In this document: piece by piece, positions 1 to 9,979 of the stretch
How the letters are laid out: every line of letters begins with the position of its first letter
How positions within the stretch are numbered: position 1 is the stretch's first letter
NCBI GenBank assembly: GCA_029261855.1
Contig: JAJDAN010000033.1
Span: forward strand, 1 to 64,000
Direction of reading: 5' to 3'
Length of the DNA: 64,000 bases
DNA from: Deltaproteobacteria bacterium
Lineage (GTDB): Bacteria > Myxococcota_A > UBA9160 > UBA4427
Translations under genes and position numbers: made by a program
Notes under the pieces: generated by a model
What the model saw: the letters and a program-made list of their open reading frames with translations, nothing else
The model's database searches: none
Told to the model about the DNA's origin: nothing

Positions 1-2
1 GC

Positions 3-116
3 GTGCGCTTCGAACCCACGCCGCCGGGAAAGAAGAGCGGCGGGTCCCGGTGGGGCCGCAGCGGAAGTCAAACGCAGCCGCGTATCCCAAAACAGAACAG
101 CAACGCCGGCCGGTGA
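3..116 (+). CDS. C-terminal end of an unidentified protein (partial)
   Basis: A reading frame enters from the left edge and stops at 114-116. It would encode about 37 residues beginning VRFEPTPPGKKSGG and ending QNSNAGR. The VRFEPTPP stretch resembles the W-V-x-x-D/E-P-T-P segment of transglutaminase-like (TgpA) proteins, but this is too short to assign. The other two plus-strand frames are also open in this GC-rich DNA, so the frame choice is a guess. It would be convergent with secF. Confidence 0.25.
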   Translation: MRFEPTPPGKKSGGSRWGRSGSQTQPRIPKQNSNAGR

Positions 117-188
117 TGTCTACAGCGGCCCAAAGGGGCGACTGACGTCAGCGAGTCATTCCGCGGCGGCCCCACCGGGACCCGCCGC
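37..188. repeat. Long inverted repeat, 30-bp arms around a 92-nt loop
   Basis: Positions 37-66 and 159-188 are reverse complements with one mismatch (60/165), and the outer 23 bp are perfect. The loop (67-158) contains a 10-bp palindrome, CTGACGTCAG. The element lies just past the stop of secF on the minus strand and overlaps the end of the partial plus-strand frame. It could be a strong bidirectional terminator or a small MITE-like element. No target-site duplication is visible in the immediate flanks. Confidence 0.85.
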
Positions 189-216
189 GGACTTCAAGCC
201 AAGAACACCTGCGGAG

Positions 217-1239
217 CTACCCGCGGCTCTTGCGTTGCTCTCTCGCCTTCTTCTTCTTGTCGGCTTCGGCGCGGTCGTGGGCGGCTCCCTTCCCGTAGCG
301 TCTCTCGAGCCACAGCAGGACCGGGGCGGCGATGAAGACCGAGGAATAGGTACCGACGATCACGCCCAGGATCATCGCGAAGGCGAAGGGCTGGATGACT
401 GCGCCGCCCAGGAAGTACAGCGAGGTCAGGGCCAGCAGCGTCGTTCCCGACGTGAGGATCGTGCGGGACAGGGTCTGGTTGACGCTCTCATTCAGCACTA
501 CGGGCAGGTCCAGGCTCGTGTGCAGCTCCATGTTCTCGCGGATGCGGTCGTAGATGATGATCGTGTCGTTCAGCGAGTAACCGAGGATGGCCAGCATGGC
601 GGCAAGGATTCGCAGGTCGAATTCCATCCCGAGGATCACGAAGATGCCCGCGGTGATGGTCAGGTCGTGGATCACGGCCACGATCGCACCCGGCGCGTAG
701 CGGGTGTTGAAGCGGAACGCGATGTAGATGAGGATCGCGATGCTCGCGTAGAGCAGGGCCTGCAGGCCGTCGCTTCGCAGCTCCTTGCCCACGCGCGGCC
801 CGACGAACTCGACGCGCTCGATGGAGACCGTTCCCACGGCGCCCTCGATGGCGCGGCCGAGGTTCACGATCAGGTCCGTGCCGACGACGTCGGCGTCCCC
901 CGCCTCGGGCTCGGACCCGGTTAGCGCCTCGTTGATGTTGCCCGGGAACTTGACGAGGAACTCGTTGTGGTCCTCCTCGCCGTAGCGAACGACACTGGGT
1001 TCAGCGATCTCGAGCGCCCCGGTCAGGACTTCGCGGATGGCGCCGTCCGACGCGTCGACGCCGGGTGCGAACTTGAGCTGCACCTCGGTGCCGCCCGCGA
1101 AGTCGATGCCGAGCTTGACGCCCTGGATCGGAATCGCGATCAGCGACGCGAGGATGAGCAGACCCGACACCGCAGCGGCGATGTGCCGCTTCCCGATGAA
1201 GTCGATATGGGTTCCGGGCTTGACGATCTCCCAAGGCAC
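217..1239 (-). CDS. secF: Protein translocase subunit SecF
   Basis: SecF partners SecD in the inner membrane to drive proton-dependent late steps of Sec export. The 340-residue product has the expected six-helix layout: an N-terminal helix near residues 18-40, the GIDFAGGTEVQLKF segment of the SecD/SecF family at about 44-57, a periplasmic domain, then a five-helix cluster from about 160 to 310 with the GYSLNDTIIIYDRIRE motif. It ends in a basic tail. The ATG start lies 11 bp after the secD stop, so it is the last gene of the metK-spoIID-yajC-secD-secF run. Confidence 0.97.
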   Translation of the reverse strand: MPWEIVKPGTHIDFIGKRHIAAAVSGLLILASLIAIPIQGVKLGIDFAGGTEVQLKFAPGVDASDGAIREVLTGALEIAEPSVVRYGEEDHNEFLVKFPGNINEALTGSEPEAGDADVVGTDLIVNLGRAIEGAVGTVSIERVEFVGPRVGKELRSDGLQALLYASIAILIYIAFRFNTRYAPGAIVAVIHDLTITAGIFVILGMEFDLRILAAMLAILGYSLNDTIIIYDRIRENMELHTSLDLPVVLNESVNQTLSRTILTSGTTLLALTSLYFLGGAVIQPFAFAMILGVIVGTYSSVFIAAPVLLWLERRYGKGAAHDRAEADKKKKAREQRKSRG

Positions 1240-1250
1240 GGGGAACCCTC

Positions 1251-2830
<1,580 letters not shown>

Positions 2831-2834
<4 letters not shown>

Positions 2835-3223
2835 GAGTCCTCTCCCTTCTCCTTGTCCTTGCCTTCTTCCTTGGCGCCGTCCTTGCCGCCGTCCTTGCGA
2901 ATGACGCTGTCGATACGCGCGCGGGAAACCTGGACGCGCACGGGCTGGCCCTTGATGCTCGCGATCTCGATCGTGAGCGCGTCCTCTTCGGCGGCCACGA
3001 CCTTGCCGTGCAGCCCGCCGGCGGTGATCACGCGGTCGCCCTTGGCGGCGCTCTTGACGGACTCCTCGAGCGCCTTCTGCTTCTTCTGCTGGGGTCGCAG
3101 CACGAGGAAGTAGAAGATCGCAAAGATGGCGCCCATCATCAGGAAGAAGCTGGGGTCCAGGCCCGCGGCGGGCGCGGCCTCCTGTGCGGCCAACGGCAGG
3201 GCTGCCGAGACGGGACCGTTCAT
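2831..3223 (-). CDS. yajC: Preprotein translocase accessory subunit YajC
   Basis: YajC is a single-pass membrane subunit of the SecDF-YajC complex. The chosen start gives 130 residues ([14 protein letters not shown]...). A membrane helix lies at about 25-44, followed by the family signature LRPQQKKQKALEE and the D-R-V-I-T-A-G-G-L-H-G-K-V core. GAGGTAC upstream of this ATG is a good ribosome binding site, so the longer frame reaching 3325 is rejected. The Lys/Asp/Gly-rich tail comes from a pyrimidine-biased repetitive stretch. It overlaps spoIID upstream and secD downstream by 4 bp each. Confidence 0.95.
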
Positions 3224-4425
3224 CGTGTACCTCCGCTCAAGCGCGTGACCTCGGTTCCCGGGTAGAAGGTCCCGAGGATCTCGAGGTAGTCGTCTCCGCG
3301 TCGGGCCATTGCCCGGGCGCCCCACTGACTCATTCCGACTCCGTGTCCGCTGCCCGAGCCCACGAAGACGAAGTCCTCTCCGTCCTCGCGCAACTCGAAG
3401 AGCGTGCTCTTCAACTTGGACTCACCCAGGGCGGTGCGCAGCTGCCGACCCGTCACCGTCGTACTGCCGCGCTCACCCTCGAGCTGGACCCGGGCCACTC
3501 GACCGCTACCGGTCCGCTCGACGATTCTCGCCGCGGTGATCGGGCCCGGATCGGTCCCGAGGCTCGCCACGGCGCGGCCGAGTGTCCCTCGGGTGACCCT
3601 TGCCCGCCAGTAGGCATCGGGAGAGTCCCATTCATCGACGACCGGCACGCTCACGAGATAGGGCCGGGACTGGCCCCAGACCTCCTCCGCGCTGGCCGTC
3701 TGGCCTCCCGACGACGAGTGGAATGCGGCCAGGATGGGACGCCCGCGAGCCACCAGAATCTGGCCGCGGGTGTCCTCGAGCGCCTGCTCGACCTCGGGAG
3801 ACTCGGCGTCGACTCCGCCGTAGACCTGACTGCGGGTGCCTGCGGTGAGGTGCCACGGGGCATCTCGCCGGCCATCCCGCTGGTGGATCGCGTAGGTCCG
3901 GCTGGCCACGGCCTGGGCCTGCAGGGCGCGGCGGTCCCAGGAAACGTACATCTCGCTTCCAAGGGTGCCCGCCAGGTAGCGCTCGAGGGCGATCTCGTTC
4001 ACGACGGCCAGTCCCTCGGCGCCCTTTGCGTCTTCGGCTTCCTGTCCGTAGAGCGCCAGCACCTCGACGACGCCGCGCACCTGCCGCTTGCGCTGCCCGA
4101 TGCGGATGGTCAGCGGGCCGTCGAGCCGCGGGCTTCGCCAGCGGGACACCACCGGGCCACCGTTCACCCGCAGGCCCTCACCCGGGACGGCTTCGATCGT
4201 CTCGTCGAGACCGAGCCCCTCGACGGCGACCGCTTCTGCGCCGTCGTCGAGCAGCACGCGGATCCGGACGTCTCCCCGCGCATCCACCGAGGGAAGCCGG
4301 TACGGATTCTGAGAGCCGGACGAGCCGACCGCGCAGGCGGCGGACGCCGCGACCCCGATCACGAGAATCCCGAGCGCGACTAGAGGTCGCGTTCGATCGC
4401 GTCGGCCCTGTCGGTGACCTCCCAC
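3220..4425 (-). CDS. SpoIID/LytB-domain lipoprotein
   Basis: SpoIID/LytB proteins act on peptidoglycan; SpoIID itself is a lytic transglycosylase for stem-peptide-free glycan. The conserved domain covers about residues 150-395: [14 protein letters not shown] with the family Glu, [19 protein letters not shown] and [19 protein letters not shown] at 4425, preceded by GAGGGG, gives 401 residues with an Arg-rich n-region, a hydrophobic stretch and a weak lipobox ending at Cys31. The alternative is a GTG at 4362. With the chosen start it overlaps the metK end by 46 bp. Its stop overlaps yajC by 4 bp. The substrate here is inferred from the family. Confidence 0.85.
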   Translation of the reverse strand: MGGHRQGRRDRTRPLVALGILVIGVAASAACAVGSSGSQNPYRLPSVDARGDVRIRVLLDDGAEAVAVEGLGLDETIEAVPGEGLRVNGGPVVSRWRSPRLDGPLTIRIGQRKRQVRGVVEVLALYGQEAEDAKGAEGLAVVNEIALERYLAGTLGSEMYVSWDRRALQAQAVASRTYAIHQRDGRRDAPWHLTAGTRSQVYGGVDAESPEVEQALEDTRGQILVARGRPILAAFHSSSGGQTASAEEVWGQSRPYLVSVPVVDEWDSPDAYWRARVTRGTLGRAVASLGTDPGPITAARIVERTGSGRVARVQLEGERGSTTVTGRQLRTALGESKLKSTLFELREDGEDFVFVGSGSGHGVGMSQWGARAMARRGDDYLEILGTFYPGTEVTRLSGGTR

Positions 4426-5543
4426 GGGAACCCCTCGTTCTCCCGTCCGAAGTGTCCGTGATAGGACGTCGGGCGGTAGATCGGACGGCGCAGGTCGAGC
4501 GCCTCGTCGATGCCACGGGGGGTGAGATCGAAGTGCTTGCGGACGAGCTTCTCGAGCTCGTGGGCGTCCAGGCGGCTGGTGCCGAAGTGGTCGACCCGGA
4601 TCGAGACCGGCTCGGCGACACCGATCGCGTACGCGAGCTGCACCTCGGCGCGCGCGGCCACACCCGCCTTGACCAGGTTCTTCGCCACATAGCGCGCCGC
4701 GTAGGCGGCGCTGCGGTCGACCTTCGAGGGGTCCTTGCCCGAGAAGGCGCCGCCGCCGTGGCGTCCCATGCCGCCGTAGGTGTCGACGATGATCTTGCGA
4801 CCCGTCAGCCCCGCGTCGCCCATCGGGCCGCCCACCACGAAGCGGCCGGTGGGATTCACGTGGAAGATCGTGTCGTCGTCGAGCAGCTCGGCGGGAAGGC
4901 TCGGCCGGATGACCTGCTCGATGATGTCTTCGCGCAGCTTGTCGTAGCCGACATCGGGAGAGTGCTGGGTGGACAGGACGACGGTGTCGATGCGGATCGG
5001 GCGGTCGTCCTCGTCGTACTGCACGGTGACCTGGGACTTGGCGTCGGGCCGGAGGTACTCGATCTCGCCGGACTCGAACTTGCCTCGGTGCGACTCCATC
5101 AGCCGATGCGCGAAGCGGATCGGTGCGGGCATCAGCTCCGGCGTCTCGGTGCACGCGTAGCCGAACATCATGCCCTGGTCGCCGGCACCCTGCTCCTTGT
5201 GCAGCCCCTCGCCTTCGGACACGCCCTGAGAGATGTCCGGGCTCTGCCGGCCGAGGGCCACCTGCACGGCACAGGTCGCGGCGTCGAAGCCCATGTCGGA
5301 ATCCGTGTAGCCGATGTCCGAGACGACCTGTCGGATCAGCGGCGCGATGTCTACCTGGGCCTTCGTGGTGACCTCGCCGAGCACCATCACGAGCCCGGTC
5401 GTGGTGGCCGTCTCGCAGGCGACGCGCGAGGCCGGGTCCTGCTCGAGCATCGCGTCGAGGACCGCGTCCGAAACCTGGTCACACAGCTTGTCGGGGTGAC
5501 CCATCGAGACGGATTCCGACGTAAAGAAGATCCGACGTGCCAT
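4380..5543 (-). CDS. metK: S-adenosylmethionine synthase
   Basis: It makes SAM from methionine and ATP in the cytoplasm. The 387-residue product carries the MetK signatures [17 protein letters not shown] near the N-terminus, [10 protein letters not shown] mid-protein and the P-loop-like [19 protein letters not shown]. The ATG at 5543 has AGGAG 10 nt upstream; the frame is open further but that extension is not conserved. The 182 bp between it and ptsH probably hold its promoter. No SAM riboswitch core was recognised there. It leads the run into spoIID, yajC, secD and secF. Confidence 0.97.
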   Translation of the reverse strand: MARRIFFTSESVSMGHPDKLCDQVSDAVLDAMLEQDPASRVACETATTTGLVMVLGEVTTKAQVDIAPLIRQVVSDIGYTDSDMGFDAATCAVQVALGRQSPDISQGVSEGEGLHKEQGAGDQGMMFGYACTETPELMPAPIRFAHRLMESHRGKFESGEIEYLRPDAKSQVTVQYDEDDRPIRIDTVVLSTQHSPDVGYDKLREDIIEQVIRPSLPAELLDDDTIFHVNPTGRFVVGGPMGDAGLTGRKIIVDTYGGMGRHGGGAFSGKDPSKVDRSAAYAARYVAKNLVKAGVAARAEVQLAYAIGVAEPVSIRVDHFGTSRLDAHELEKLVRKHFDLTPRGIDEALDLRRPIYRPTSYHGHFGRENEGFPWEVTDRADAIERDL

Positions 5544-5725
5544 CGGGTGCTTTCTCCTGATTGGGATTCTTCGAGACGGGACGGGGGGTTCCGGCAAGTC
5601 TCGCGGGTTCGAGGGTCCGCAGGGTAGAGGACGGGTCCCCCGGGTTCAATTCGCAGGCCCTTGGAAGGGTGGCCGCGACGCCGCGGTCGGTGACATGCAC
5701 GGGAGCTGCGCGTTGCTGTGCCGCT

Positions 5726-6004
5726 TCAGGGCGTCGGCTCGTCCAGCGCACCGATCAGCGCCCCGAGCGCCGCCACGGCTTCTTCGGCGTCGGTGCCGTC
5801 GGCCCGCAGACGCAGGGTGGTCCCGCGCGCGGCCGCCAGCGACAGGATCGAGAGGACACTGCGCCCGCTCACCCATTCCTCGTCGTCTTCCCGGGCCACC
5901 GAGATCTCGCACTCGAAGCGGCCCGCCAGGGTCACGAAGCGTCCCGCAGGGCGCGCGTGCAGACCCAGCTCTCCCTGGACGGTGAACTTCGCCTCGACCT
6001 CCAT
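5726..6004 (-). CDS. ptsH: Phosphocarrier protein HPr
   Basis: HPr relays phosphate from enzyme I to EIIA proteins. The 92 residues contain the active-site segment GLHARPAGRFV with phospho-His16. The regulatory segment SGRSVLSILSL holds Ser49, equivalent to Ser46, the HprK target. Both phosphorylation sites are therefore present, which fits the HprK gene encoded upstream. Its ATG overlaps the EIIA stop by 1 nt (TGATG). It is the last gene of the rpoN-ptsN-hprK-rapZ-EIIA-ptsH run; enzyme I is not in the window. Confidence 0.92.
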   Translation of the reverse strand: MEVEAKFTVQGELGLHARPAGRFVTLAGRFECEISVAREDDEEWVSGRSVLSILSLAAARGTTLRLRADGTDAEEAVAALGALIGALDEPTP

Positions 6005-6477
6005 CAGTCGCGCTTCCCGGCGCTCTTCCCAGCGCCCTTCCCCGCGCCCTTCCCAGCGTCCTTCTCCGCGCTCTTCCCGGGAAGAAGCTCGCTGGCCACG
6101 GAGATGTTGCGCTGACCGTATTCCTTGATGAAGACCGCCAGCTCCTCGAGGGGCTTCGGTTCGTTCAAGGTCGCGAGCTTGATCAGCATCGGCAGGTTGA
6201 GACCGGTGACGATCTCCACGTGGTGCTCGTCGAGGAACGACAGGCTCATGTTCGAGGGGGTGCCCCCGAACATGTCCGTCAGCACCAGCACGCCGTCGCC
6301 CTCGTCCTGCTCGACGAGCGCCTCGGCGATGGCCGTCCGCATCTCTTCGACCTGCTGGCCGGGGTCGACCGCCACGCTCGCGAAGGTCGGCGCATCCGGC
6401 AGGATGAGGCGCAGGGCCTGCAGGAATTCTTCGCCCAGACGGTAGTGGGTCACGATGACGACACCGACGCGACTCAA
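6004..6477 (-). CDS. PTS EIIA component, mannose family
   Basis: The first ~130 residues are a mannose-type EIIA domain (VGVVIVTHYRLGEEFL with phospho-His11, then VLVLTDMFGGTPSNMSL). No EIIB, EIIC or EIID lies nearby, so it probably works as a regulatory or phosphate-sink protein rather than in sugar import (inference). The last ~25 residues are a low-complexity Lys/Gly/Ala tail repeating AGKG/AGKS, encoded by a 12-bp tandem repeat and absent from typical members. The start overlaps the rapZ stop by 4 bp. Confidence 0.92.
   Translation of the reverse strand: MSRVGVVIVTHYRLGEEFLQALRLILPDAPTFASVAVDPGQQVEEMRTAIAEALVEQDEGDGVLVLTDMFGGTPSNMSLSFLDEHHVEIVTGLNLPMLIKLATLNEPKPLEELAVFIKEYGQRNISVASELLPGKSAEKDAGKGAGKGAGKSAGKRD
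6021..6080. repeat. 12-bp tandem repeat, five imperfect copies
   Basis: Units at 6021, 6033, 6045, 6057 and 6069 follow cg(c/t)(c/t)cttc(c/t)c(a/c/g)g, pyrimidine-rich on the plus strand. They are in frame in the EIIA gene and encode the AGK(G/S) tail, so copy-number changes would lengthen or shorten the tail by four residues without a frameshift. Confidence 0.85.
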
Positions 6478-7319
6478 GGCTTGTCCCGATGCTCGATCTG
6501 GACCTCGCGGCCGTGGGCGCGCAGGACCTCGCCCAGTGCGATGGCCACGGCGACGGATCGGTGCTGACCACCCGTGCAGCCGAGCCCGATCGTCAGATAG
6601 GCCTTCCCCTCCCGGTCGTAGTGCGGCAGCAGGTACTCCACGAAGTCACACAGCCTCGCGAAGAACTCGTGGCCGCGCTCGCTCTCGAGCACGAAAGCGG
6701 CGACCGCGGGGTCGTCCCCGCAGCGTTCTCGCAGGCTGTCCTCCCAGTACGGGTTCGGCAGGAAGCGCAGGTCGAAGAGCAGCTCCGCGTTCGGGGGACC
6801 ATTGCGGAAGCCGAAGGACAACAGGTTCACCATCGTCGAACGCGACTCACCCGAGGCGTACTGGGTGATCGTGTCGCGCAGCTGGTGGACGTTCAGCGAG
6901 GACGTGTCCACCCGGAAGTCCGCCAGGCCCGAGACGGCGGCCAACAACGAGCGTTCCCGCGCGATGCCGTCGACTACGCTCGTCGGGGACAGCGGGTGGA
7001 CGCGGCGGGTCTCCCGGTAGCGCTTCTCGAGGATCTCATCCGCGCAGTCGAGGAAGATCACCTCGACGGCGGTGCCGTCCGCTCGCAGCTCGCGCACCAC
7101 GTCGGGCAGTGAGCTGAGAAAGCGCTCCTCCCGGGCGTCCACCGCCAGCGCGATCTTCTCGATCGCCGGCGTCGCCTGGGTGCACAGCGCCAGAAACTGG
7201 GCGACCAGCTGCGGCGGCAGGTTGTCCACGCAGTAGAACGCCAGGTCTTCGAGCGCGGCCATTGCAGTCGATCGACCGCTGCCGGAAAGCCCCGCCACGA
7301 AGACGATCCGGGTGCTCAT
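6474..7319 (-). CDS. rapZ: RapZ/YvcJ-family nucleotide- and RNA-binding protein
   Basis: In enterobacteria RapZ binds the sRNAs GlmY/GlmZ and tunes GlmS; YvcJ homologues bind nucleotides. The 281-residue product has the family N-terminus with ALEDLAFYCVDNLPPQL, and the C-terminal GLGCTGGQHRSVAVAI motif. The Walker A segment reads GLSGSGRST, with Arg16 where family members have Lys. The ATG at 7319 overlaps the hprK stop by 4 bp. Placement in the ptsN-hprK-ptsH cluster is classical. RNA targets cannot be predicted here. Confidence 0.95.
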   Translation of the reverse strand: MSTRIVFVAGLSGSGRSTAMAALEDLAFYCVDNLPPQLVAQFLALCTQATPAIEKIALAVDAREERFLSSLPDVVRELRADGTAVEVIFLDCADEILEKRYRETRRVHPLSPTSVVDGIARERSLLAAVSGLADFRVDTSSLNVHQLRDTITQYASGESRSTMVNLLSFGFRNGPPNAELLFDLRFLPNPYWEDSLRERCGDDPAVAAFVLESERGHEFFARLCDFVEYLLPHYDREGKAYLTIGLGCTGGQHRSVAVAIALGEVLRAHGREVQIEHRDKP

Positions 7320-7849
7320 TGGCCCGCGTGCTCCGCCCGCAGGCGGGCATCGAGGCGCGCGGCGGCGTTCGATCCGGCCTGGCGGCGGGCATGGTCGCGC
7401 ACCGCCACCTCGACCAGTGTGGCCATGTTGCGTGCCGGGCGCACGGGCAGCACCAGGGCCGGGATCGAGACCCCCGCCAGACTCTCCTGGGGACGGTCGA
7501 TTCCGACCCGCTCGTAGTCGGCCCCGTGGCGCCAGGCCTCGAGTCGGCACATCAGGTCCACGGGCGACTCGTCGCGCACGGACTCAGGGCCGTAGAGCTC
7601 GGGGATGTACAGCAGCCCGATGCCGCGGATCTCCATGTAGTGGCGGATCCGCTCGGGCGCCCTGCCCCACAGCACGCCGTCCTGCTCGCGCACACGAACG
7701 ACATCGTCCGCGACGAGACGATGCCCGCGAGAGACCAGCTCGAGAGCGCACTCGCTCTTGCCCACGCCGCTCTTGCCCAGCAGCAGGACACCGGTGTCCA
7801 GGACGTCGATCAACGCGCCGTGGGCCTGGATCTCGCGCTCGTCGGTCAT
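7316..7849 (-). CDS. hprK: HPr kinase/phosphorylase, short form
   Basis: HprK phosphorylates and dephosphorylates the regulatory serine of HPr. The 177 residues contain the P-loop GKSGVGKSE, the LVADDVVRV segment and the HprK signature MEIRGIGLLYIPELYG. The ~130-residue N-terminal domain of Firmicute HprK (about 310 residues) is missing, as in alphaproteobacterial short forms. It lies between ptsN (59 bp gap) and rapZ (4 bp overlap). The HPr gene downstream keeps the target serine. Confidence 0.93.
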   Translation of the reverse strand: MTDEREIQAHGALIDVLDTGVLLLGKSGVGKSECALELVSRGHRLVADDVVRVREQDGVLWGRAPERIRHYMEIRGIGLLYIPELYGPESVRDESPVDLMCRLEAWRHGADYERVGIDRPQESLAGVSIPALVLPVRPARNMATLVEVAVRDHARRQAGSNAAARLDARLRAEHAGQ

Positions 7850-7908
7850 CCTGCGGCCCCCCGGCCGGCTCTCGCGCGTGGCAACCTTCTGGCGCGCTCA
7901 AACCCCGT

Positions 7909-8370
7909 CTAGAACTTGGCGTCTTCCTCGTCGATGGCCCGGAAGACGTCGTCGAGATCGCCCGCCTGGAGCAGCTTGCCGCGGAACTCGGCATCCCGCA
8001 GGAATCGCGAGATGCGGGCGAGGGCCTTGAGGTGCTGGCCTCCGGAGTGCTCCGGGACCACCAGTAGGAAGAAGAGGTGGGTCGGCTGGCCGTCGATCGA
8101 GTCGAAGTCCACGCCCTTGACGCTGCGGGCGAAGCTCGCGACCAGGCGTTCGAGGCCGGCGATCTTGCCGTGGGGGATCGCCACGCCCTCGCCGATCCCG
8201 GTGCTCTGGAGCGCCTCGCGCTCGAGCAGCACTTCCAACAGGCGTTCGGCATCCAGGGACGGCTCCGCCCCAGCGACGGACCTCGCCATCTCGCCGAGGA
8301 CTCCGTCCTTCTGGTCCGATGCCAGGTCGAGGATGGCTCCATCCTTGACGAGGATGTCCATGATCTTCAA
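7909..8370 (-). CDS. ptsN: Nitrogen-regulatory PTS EIIA (PtsN)
   Basis: A fructose-type EIIA domain of 153 residues that accepts phosphate from HPr-like carriers and regulates metabolism and potassium or nitrogen responses in other bacteria. The phospho-His lies in GVAIPHGKI. A TTG at 8370 preceded by GAGGAG at 7 nt is preferred over the ATG at 8361, which has no ribosome binding site. It follows rpoN by 35 bp. The hpf/raiA gene that separates rpoN and ptsN in E. coli is absent here. Confidence 0.93.
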   Translation of the reverse strand: MKIMDILVKDGAILDLASDQKDGVLGEMARSVAGAEPSLDAERLLEVLLEREALQSTGIGEGVAIPHGKIAGLERLVASFARSVKGVDFDSIDGQPTHLFFLLVVPEHSGGQHLKALARISRFLRDAEFRGKLLQAGDLDDVFRAIDEEDAKF

Positions 8371-8405
8371 GACGGTTCTCCTCGCGAGCGCGTCGGAGGC
8401 AGGTA

Positions 8406-9941
8406 TTAGCCCATTTGCCGGCGTTTCGTCGAAGACAGCATATTCATCGCCTCCCGGTACTTGGTGACGGTCCGGCGGGCGATGTCGATGTTCGCAGACT
8501 TGAGCATTTCGGCGATCCGCTGGTCGGACAAGGGCCGCCGCGTGTCCTCGCTCTCGATGATCTTGCGGATCTTCTCCTTCACGCTCTCGCTGGCGATCGC
8601 CTCGCCGTTGAAACGGCTGATGCTCGAGTTGAAGAAGTATTTGAGCTCGAAGATTCCCTGGGGCGTATGCACGTACTTGTTGGTCGTCACGCGGCTGACC
8701 GTCGACTCGTGCATCTCGATGTCATCGGCCACGTCCCGCAGATTCAGCGGCTTGAGAAAGCTGATGCCGTGGTCGAAGAACTCGCGTTGATGCCGAATGA
8801 TGGACTGCATCACCTTGTACATCGTGCGCTCGCGCTGGTGGATGGACTTGATCAGCCACTGAGCGGATCGCAGCTTCTCGTGAACGTAGTCCTTCGTATC
8901 CTTGGCGACGGTCTTCCCGCCGTGGAGCACGTCCCGGTAGAGATTGTTGATCTTGAGCTTCGGCATGCCGTCTTCGTTCAGCAGGATGTGGAAATCCTCG
9001 TCGACCTTGTAGACATAGATGTCCGGCGTGATGTAGACCGGGTCGTCTCCGCCGAAGCTGCGTCCGGGCTTCGGCTCCAGGCGCGAGATGATCTGGGCCG
9101 CCGCCGACAGCTCGCTGGGTTCGGCACCCAGTGCGCGCGTGAGCCCGCGGAAGTCGCGCTTCTGCAACAGGTCGAGATGGTGCTCGACGATGGCGAGCAC
9201 CATCGGCGCGCTGATCTCGAGGGTCCGGATCTGGATCAGCAGACACTCGCGCAGATTGCGGGCTCCGACCCCGGGCGGGTCCAGCTGCTGGATCTTGTCG
9301 AGGGTCCGGGCGACGAGCTCTTCCTCGGCGCCGGACTGGCGGGCCACGTCCTCGATCGTCGCCTTCAGATAGCCGTCGTCATCGAGGTTGCCGATGATCC
9401 AGTGACTGATCGCGACCTCTTCCTCGTCGAAGGCCGACAGGTGGATCTGCCAGACGAGATGTTCCGACAGCGACGGACGGCGGCTCAGCGTCTGGTCGAT
9501 GGAAGGTCGGTCGTCATCCCCGGCGACGCGGGTCTCGAGCCCGGTCTGGGGATGGCTGTCCATGTAGTTCTCCCACTCGATGTCCGCGATCTTCTCGGCA
9601 TCGCTGGGGCTGGTGTCGCCTCCATCGTCTGCGGTCGCGGGGCCGGCATCGTCCCCGGCCGACATTCCGTCGTCTGCGGTCGCGCCGTCCCCGGCGTCCC
9701 CGGAGTCCCCGGAGTCCGCACCCGTCTCGGCCTCCTCACCGGGAGTTTCGTCCGAGGCCTCCGCCGGCGTCTGCTCGTCGGTCTCGGAGACCTCGAGAAC
9801 GGGGTTCTCCTGCAGCTCCTGCTCGATGAGGGAGGTGAGCTCCTGACGGTTCAGCTGCAGCAGCTTGATCGCCTGCTGCAGCTGCGGCGTCATGACGAGC
9901 TGCTGGGAAAGTCGCAGCTGCTGTCGGAGCTCGATGGCCAT
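8406..9941 (-). CDS. rpoN: RNA polymerase sigma-54 factor
   Basis: RpoN recognises -24/-12 promoters and needs an AAA+ activator. The 511-residue product starts with the Gln/Leu-rich region I (LRLSQQLVMTPQLQQAIKLL), has an acidic region II low in complexity (about residues 55-120), the core-binding and HTH domains, and the RpoN box RRTVTKYREAMNM near the C-terminus. The box differs from the canonical ARRTVAKYRE only by Thr for Ala. The gene lies between lptB and ptsN, as in most proteobacteria. Confidence 0.97.
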   Translation of the reverse strand: MAIELRQQLRLSQQLVMTPQLQQAIKLLQLNRQELTSLIEQELQENPVLEVSETDEQTPAEASDETPGEEAETGADSGDSGDAGDGATADDGMSAGDDAGPATADDGGDTSPSDAEKIADIEWENYMDSHPQTGLETRVAGDDDRPSIDQTLSRRPSLSEHLVWQIHLSAFDEEEVAISHWIIGNLDDDGYLKATIEDVARQSGAEEELVARTLDKIQQLDPPGVGARNLRECLLIQIRTLEISAPMVLAIVEHHLDLLQKRDFRGLTRALGAEPSELSAAAQIISRLEPKPGRSFGGDDPVYITPDIYVYKVDEDFHILLNEDGMPKLKINNLYRDVLHGGKTVAKDTKDYVHEKLRSAQWLIKSIHQRERTMYKVMQSIIRHQREFFDHGISFLKPLNLRDVADDIEMHESTVSRVTTNKYVHTPQGIFELKYFFNSSISRFNGEAIASESVKEKIRKIIESEDTRRPLSDQRIAEMLKSANIDIARRTVTKYREAMNMLSSTKRRQMG

Positions 9942-9979
9942 GTTGCGTGTTGCCTGCCTTCCGGTTGCTGTTCCTGGTG

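Noticed and set aside
5640-5665. T-arm-like GGTTCAATTC upstream of metK, suggesting a tRNA
   Set aside because: No matching acceptor, D or anticodon arms could be folded around it on either strand.
5544-5725. SAM riboswitch before metK
   Set aside because: The conserved SAM-I and SAM-II core sequences are not visible in the 182-bp leader.
8371-8405. Hibernation factor hpf between rpoN and ptsN
   Set aside because: The gap is only 35 bp; no such gene is present.
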